From Adenanthera pavonina (taxonomy: Eukaryota > Streptophyta > Magnoliopsida > Fabales > Fabaceae): a DNA stretch of 64,000 nt. Both the position numbers and the translations under genes were made by a program. The stretch spans positions 30,067,001-30,131,000 of the forward strand of contig JAIVEN010000007.1 of NCBI GenBank assembly GCA_026686845.1, read 5' to 3'. Shown here in pieces: positions 60,044 to 64,000 of the stretch (positions within the stretch are counted from its first letter, which is position 1; the number at the start of each line of letters is the position of its first letter). The notes under the pieces are model-generated. The model did no database searches, was not told where the DNA came from, and was given only the letters and a program-made list of their open reading frames with translations.

Positions 60044-63000
60044 ATGGCAACTTCATCAAATCCGAATCAAAAGCCAACACAGTCGGCTTCCGCCGGAAAG
60101 GCGCCACCGCATGGAGTGAAGTACGCGCGGCGAACTTCCAGTGGCCGGGTCATGAGCCTGTCCCGAGACGACGACATTGATGTCACTGGCGACTTCGCCG
60201 GCCAGAACGACTACATCAATTACACCGTCATGATGCCGCCCACACCAGACAACCAGCCTGGCACTTCCGATTCCAAGCCTGACGGAGCCGGCACTTCCTA
60301 CGGAGCAGCGCGGTTAGCATCTGAATCTCAGCAGAGCCGCGGCGGAGGTGCCGGAGGGAGTGCGGCGAAGTTTGATCGAAGAGTTTCCGTGTTGAATTCG
60401 GTGAACAACAAGTCGATGCTGTCGAGGAGTCAGACTCAGGATTTTGATCATAATCGGTGGTTGTTCGAGACGAAAGGGACGTATGGGATTGGGAACGCGT
60501 ATTGGCAAGACGACGAATATGGCGAAGATACTGGAATGAGCATGTCGGATTTCATGGACAAACCTTGGAAACCTCTCACCAGAAAAGTTAGCGTTCGGGG
60601 AGGAGTCCTCAGCCCTTACAGGTATAATTAACTGAAGTACCACTCTTTTTTCTTTGCATCGTTTCTTCTGAAACTCAACTCATCAAGGAACATATAATTT
60701 TTGCAAATTGTGTAATTCATTGAAGAATTAGTAAATATACAACTGGATATAGGTCTATATAGCTTATGCAATAGCAGAGCTATGAAGAACATCTATTGTG
60801 GGAATACTCAATTCTTTGATTCTTCCATTTGTTTGAACATTTAGGGCTATTATTGGCTCTTCATTTCATGCATGGTTACTGTATATTATTGCAGGTTTAA
60901 TGATCGGATTTCTTCCATTGAAACAGGGTGTTGGTGGTCATCCGTTTGATCCTGTTACTTTTCTTCCTAACATGGCCTTGTCAGAACCCGAACTACGACG
61001 CCATGTGGCTTTGGGGTCTTTCAATTGTCTGCGAGATCTGGTTTGCTTTCTCTTGGCTTCTCGATATCCTCCCTAAGCTCAACCCCATACACAGAAGCAC
61101 CGACCTGGAGGCTCTGGAGGACAAGTTCGAACAACCTTCGCCGTCAAACCCCACCGGCCGGTCAGACTTACCCGGCGTCGATCTTTTTGTTTCCACCGCC
61201 GATCCTGAGAAGGAACCACCTCTCGTCACCGCCAACACCATCCTTTCAATTCTCGCCGCAGACTACCCGGTCGAGAAGCTCAGCGCCTATATTTCTGACG
61301 ATGGTGGTGCTATACTTACATTTGAAGCCATGGCTGAAGCTGCCAAGTTTGCCGAGGTGAGCTTTTAAAGTTGATTTTATAATCTTAAACGGTAGATGAG
61401 TTCCACACGAATTCTGGACATACATGAACATGACATGCTTGTAAAATTTCCTACGAGAGAATACGATCTTAATTCTCTTCGGTGTTGGCAGGGCTAGATT
61501 TGGATCATTTCAGTGAGACACTGTGTGAGACCAACTTACATTTGGTCCACCATTGTGTTTATTACATTTTGATTACTTCTCTTCAAAATTCGAAAATTCA
61601 AATACTCAAATGCAGCAGAGCTAGCTATCTATGATGATAAAAGCTCGGGCATAATAATGAGAACTCTTGAATCAAATCCGGGGAATGTTTAACTCAATTG
61701 GAAACTTAATCAGGTGAATTATGACTTACCAACAGATGAATTAATCCCGTCTGTTTTTTTTTTCGTTATTTGCTGACAGATTTGGGTACCCTTTTGTCGG
61801 AAACACGAAATTGAGCCCAGGAATCCTGACGCTTACTTTAATTTAAGAACTGACCCTACGAAGAACAAGAAAAAGCATGATTTCGTCAAGGATCGTAGAT
61901 GGATCAAGAGGGAGTATGATGAATTCAAGGTCAGGATTAATGGGCTTCCCGAGGTGATCAGCAAACGGAGCGAATCGTACAACTCTAAAGAGGAGATGAA
62001 GGAAAAACAAATAGCTAGGGAGAAAAACGGTGGGAACTTGCCACCAGATCAGCCCATCAATGTCACTAAGGCTACATGGATGGCTGATGGCACTCACTGG
62101 CCAGGAACTTGGTACAATTCTACAGCTGACCATGCCAAGGGTGACCATGCTGGAATCTTGCAAGTACTCTATATATATTCACAGATATACAACTTTGCTT
62201 TTTGACTGTGAATTTAAGAAGAAGACGACAATGAGAATATTCACTTTGTCTATGAAGCATGAACACGTAGAAAGAAGAGTACTGTTTGTGTCTGACATAA
62301 GTCGGATATTCTGGTTAATTAGACATCATTCTACACAAATTATAAATGATCAATACTTCAGATTTTTTTTTATGTTACATGCATCCTAGATTGTTGTTTC
62401 ATGTTTACATTCGCTATTCCTAATCCCAAGTCTTCTTCATATTTGGTACCTGTAGATAATGTGTAAGGTCCCAGAATTTGATCCAGTAATGGGCACTGCA
62501 GATGAGAAGAAATTGGACTTCACAGGTGTAGACATCAGAATTCCTATGTTCGCATATGTTTCCAGAGAAAAGCGACCAGGATATGACCATAACAAGAAAG
62601 CAGGAGCCATGAACGCCCTGGTTCGGGCCTCGGCTATATTGTCCAATGGGCCCTTTATTCTTAATTTAGATTGTGACCATTACTTTTACAACAGTAAGGC
62701 TATTAGGGAGGGAATGTGCTTCATGATGGATCGTGGGGGTGATCGCATATGTTACATACAGTTTCCACAGAGGTTTGAAGGCATCGATCCCTCTGACCGA
62801 TATGCAAATCATAATACAGTCTTCTTTGATGGTAAAACCCCAATCTTTACTGTCTTACTAGATATCAGTTATTTCCGTAATCGTTTCAAGCACAGTGGGG
62901 CAAATTCTAGTGATTGTTTGTTTTGCATGATCTATTTTGATTTTATTGTAGTAGTAACCATATATATATATAGGGCCTTCTATCATAATTTTATCCAAAT

Positions 63001-64000
63001 TTTACGCAAAGTGAAATAGTTTTTCAACTAATTAAACGTTATGAAATGGAAAATTTGACCCAAGTAATGGGTGAAAAGTAATTTTCCAGCTAGCATAGTA
63101 CTAGGCTTTACTTAAGTTTCAGTTGAAGATCGGATGCAAGAGACCAACATTTTTCTAATGATTTAAAGTGTTAATTGTAAGAAATAATTTGTGAATGACC
63201 GAAAATGCGTCTGTCTAGTTCACCCAAAAATATCTATCTAGTACCAAAATGAGGTTCTTCCCTTTCAAGATTCTGTCAGCAACTAAATCTGACATTGGAT
63301 AGCAATAGGGAATATGCGGGCATTGGATGGTCTGCAAGGTCCAATGTATGTTGGGACAGGTTGCATGTTTCGGAGGCATGCACTGTACGGATTTGAACCA
63401 CCAAGGTTCTATGAGCATACTGGCGTGTTTGGGAGAGTGAAAACCAAGGTAAATCGAGATGTGCTACAGTCACGATCACCATTGGATGATGACCGGCAGC
63501 CTCTGAACTCTGATTCGGATGCAGATCTGGGATTTCCCAAGAAGTTTGGTAATTCAACTATGTTCACAGACACCATACCTGTGGCAGAATTCCAAGGCCG
63601 ACCACTAGCTGATCACAAATCTGTTAAAAATGGTAGACCACCAGGATCCTTACTCAAGCCTCGTCCACCATTGGATGCACCCACTGTTGCTGAAGCCATT
63701 GCTGTCATCTCTTGCTGGTATTACCATGATAACTAGTCTCTTTCTCCGCATTTCATTTCACTGTATGGATTTTAGCTATATAATTTTGATGCCATAAACA
63801 TAGGTACGAGGACAAAACCGAATGGGGGGATAGGGTGGGTTGGATTTATGGGTCAGTGACAGAGGATGTGGTGACTGGTTACCGGATGCACAACCGTGGG
63901 TGGCGGTCTGTTTACTGCATCACAAAACGCGACGCTTTTCGGGGCACAGCTCCGATCAACCTGACAGATCGACTTCATCAAGCTTTAAGATGGGCTACAG
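60044..64000 (+). CDS. CSLD: Cellulose synthase-like D (CSLD) protein, 5' part, cut by window end
   Basis: A GT2 glycosyltransferase of Golgi or plasma membrane that makes beta-1,4-glucan-type polymers, used in tip growth and cell division (family knowledge). Exons: 60044-60621, 60927-61356, 61780-62163, 62456-62831, 63309-63717 and 63804 to beyond 64000, all GT-AG with matching phases; about 791 residues are visible. The N-terminus has CSLD signatures (YARRTSSGR, NYTVMMPPTPDNQP, DFDHNRWLFETKGTYGIGNA, MDKPWKPLTRKV). Two membrane helices follow (VLVVIRLILLLFFLTW and LWGLSIVCEIWFAFSWLLD). Catalytic motifs are all present: ISDDGG, DCDHY (DxD), TED in SVTEDVV, and QALRW of QxxRW at the window end. 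No CxxC RING-type zinc finger occurs in the N-terminus, unlike most CSLDs. The start at 60044 fits MATSSNPN; an in-frame ATG at 60011 is less likely. Confidence 0.93.

Noticed and set aside
1..64000. CRISPR arrays, tRNA and rRNA genes
   Set aside because: Looked for; no regular short repeats with unique spacers and no cloverleaf with A/B boxes were recognised, and a plant nuclear window would not carry CRISPR.

Overview
The window is nuclear DNA from a eudicot plant. It is AT-rich, with multi-exon genes carrying GT-AG introns, an intronless CC-NB-ARC-LRR (CNL) resistance-gene cluster, Ty3/gypsy and other LTR elements, MITEs, and typical plant gene families. The species cannot be named from the sequence. 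No bacterial or viral system was found.

Bases 1-37,700 are a tandemly duplicated resistance-gene block. An eroded LRR relic (1-760) is followed by three homologous CNL copies on the plus strand. Copy 1 (2732-5364) is broken by a nonsense codon and a P-loop frameshift. Copy 2 (9300-11930) is intact at 876 codons. Copy 3 (31141-33767) has a one-base frameshift in the LRR and a Gly-to-Arg change in the P-loop. Each copy is followed by the same 3' flank, then by sequence matching the 3' end of the convergent minus-strand EFR3-like gene. Degraded EFR3 fragments sit at about 6980-7575 and 15440-16245; the real gene end is at 36567. The duplicated unit was therefore 'CNL + tail of the neighbouring EFR3 gene'. 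Its right breakpoint lies in EFR3 intron 17 (about 37670-37708).

Copies 2 and 3 are separated by a minus-strand Ty3/gypsy element (17163 to about 30640) with an initiator-Met tRNA primer site, gag, protease, RT, RNase H and integrase remnants. A 4,486-bp solo LTR (18488-22973, target duplication TCATT) sits inside its integrase. A 2.4-kb LTR-like insert sits inside its 5' LTR. That LTR is truncated exactly where the copy-3 promoter block begins. A 1.5-kb LTR-like repeat (12762-14260) and a 399-bp MITE (14606-15004) lie downstream of copy 2 and are absent from the matching place in copy 3.

Bases 36567-49161 hold a complete 19-exon EFR3-family gene on the minus strand (about 1,024 aa). It is the membrane anchor of the phosphatidylinositol 4-kinase alpha complex. 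It has one GC-AG intron, a 3-kb intron containing a small LTR element and a clean 384-bp solo LTR, and a MITE in another intron.

Bases 49162-53579 are intergenic, with an unusual degenerate ACC/GGT-rich repeat. Bases 53580-56428 hold a complete 4-exon CHX cation/proton antiporter (807 aa, plus strand). Bases 56429-59777 are intergenic and contain a MITE and the second copy of the LTR-like repeat seen at 12762. Bases 60044-64000 hold the first six exons of a cellulose synthase-like D gene. It is cut by the window end, has no RING zinc finger in its N-terminus, and is preceded by a 67-codon upstream ORF that stops two bases before its start.
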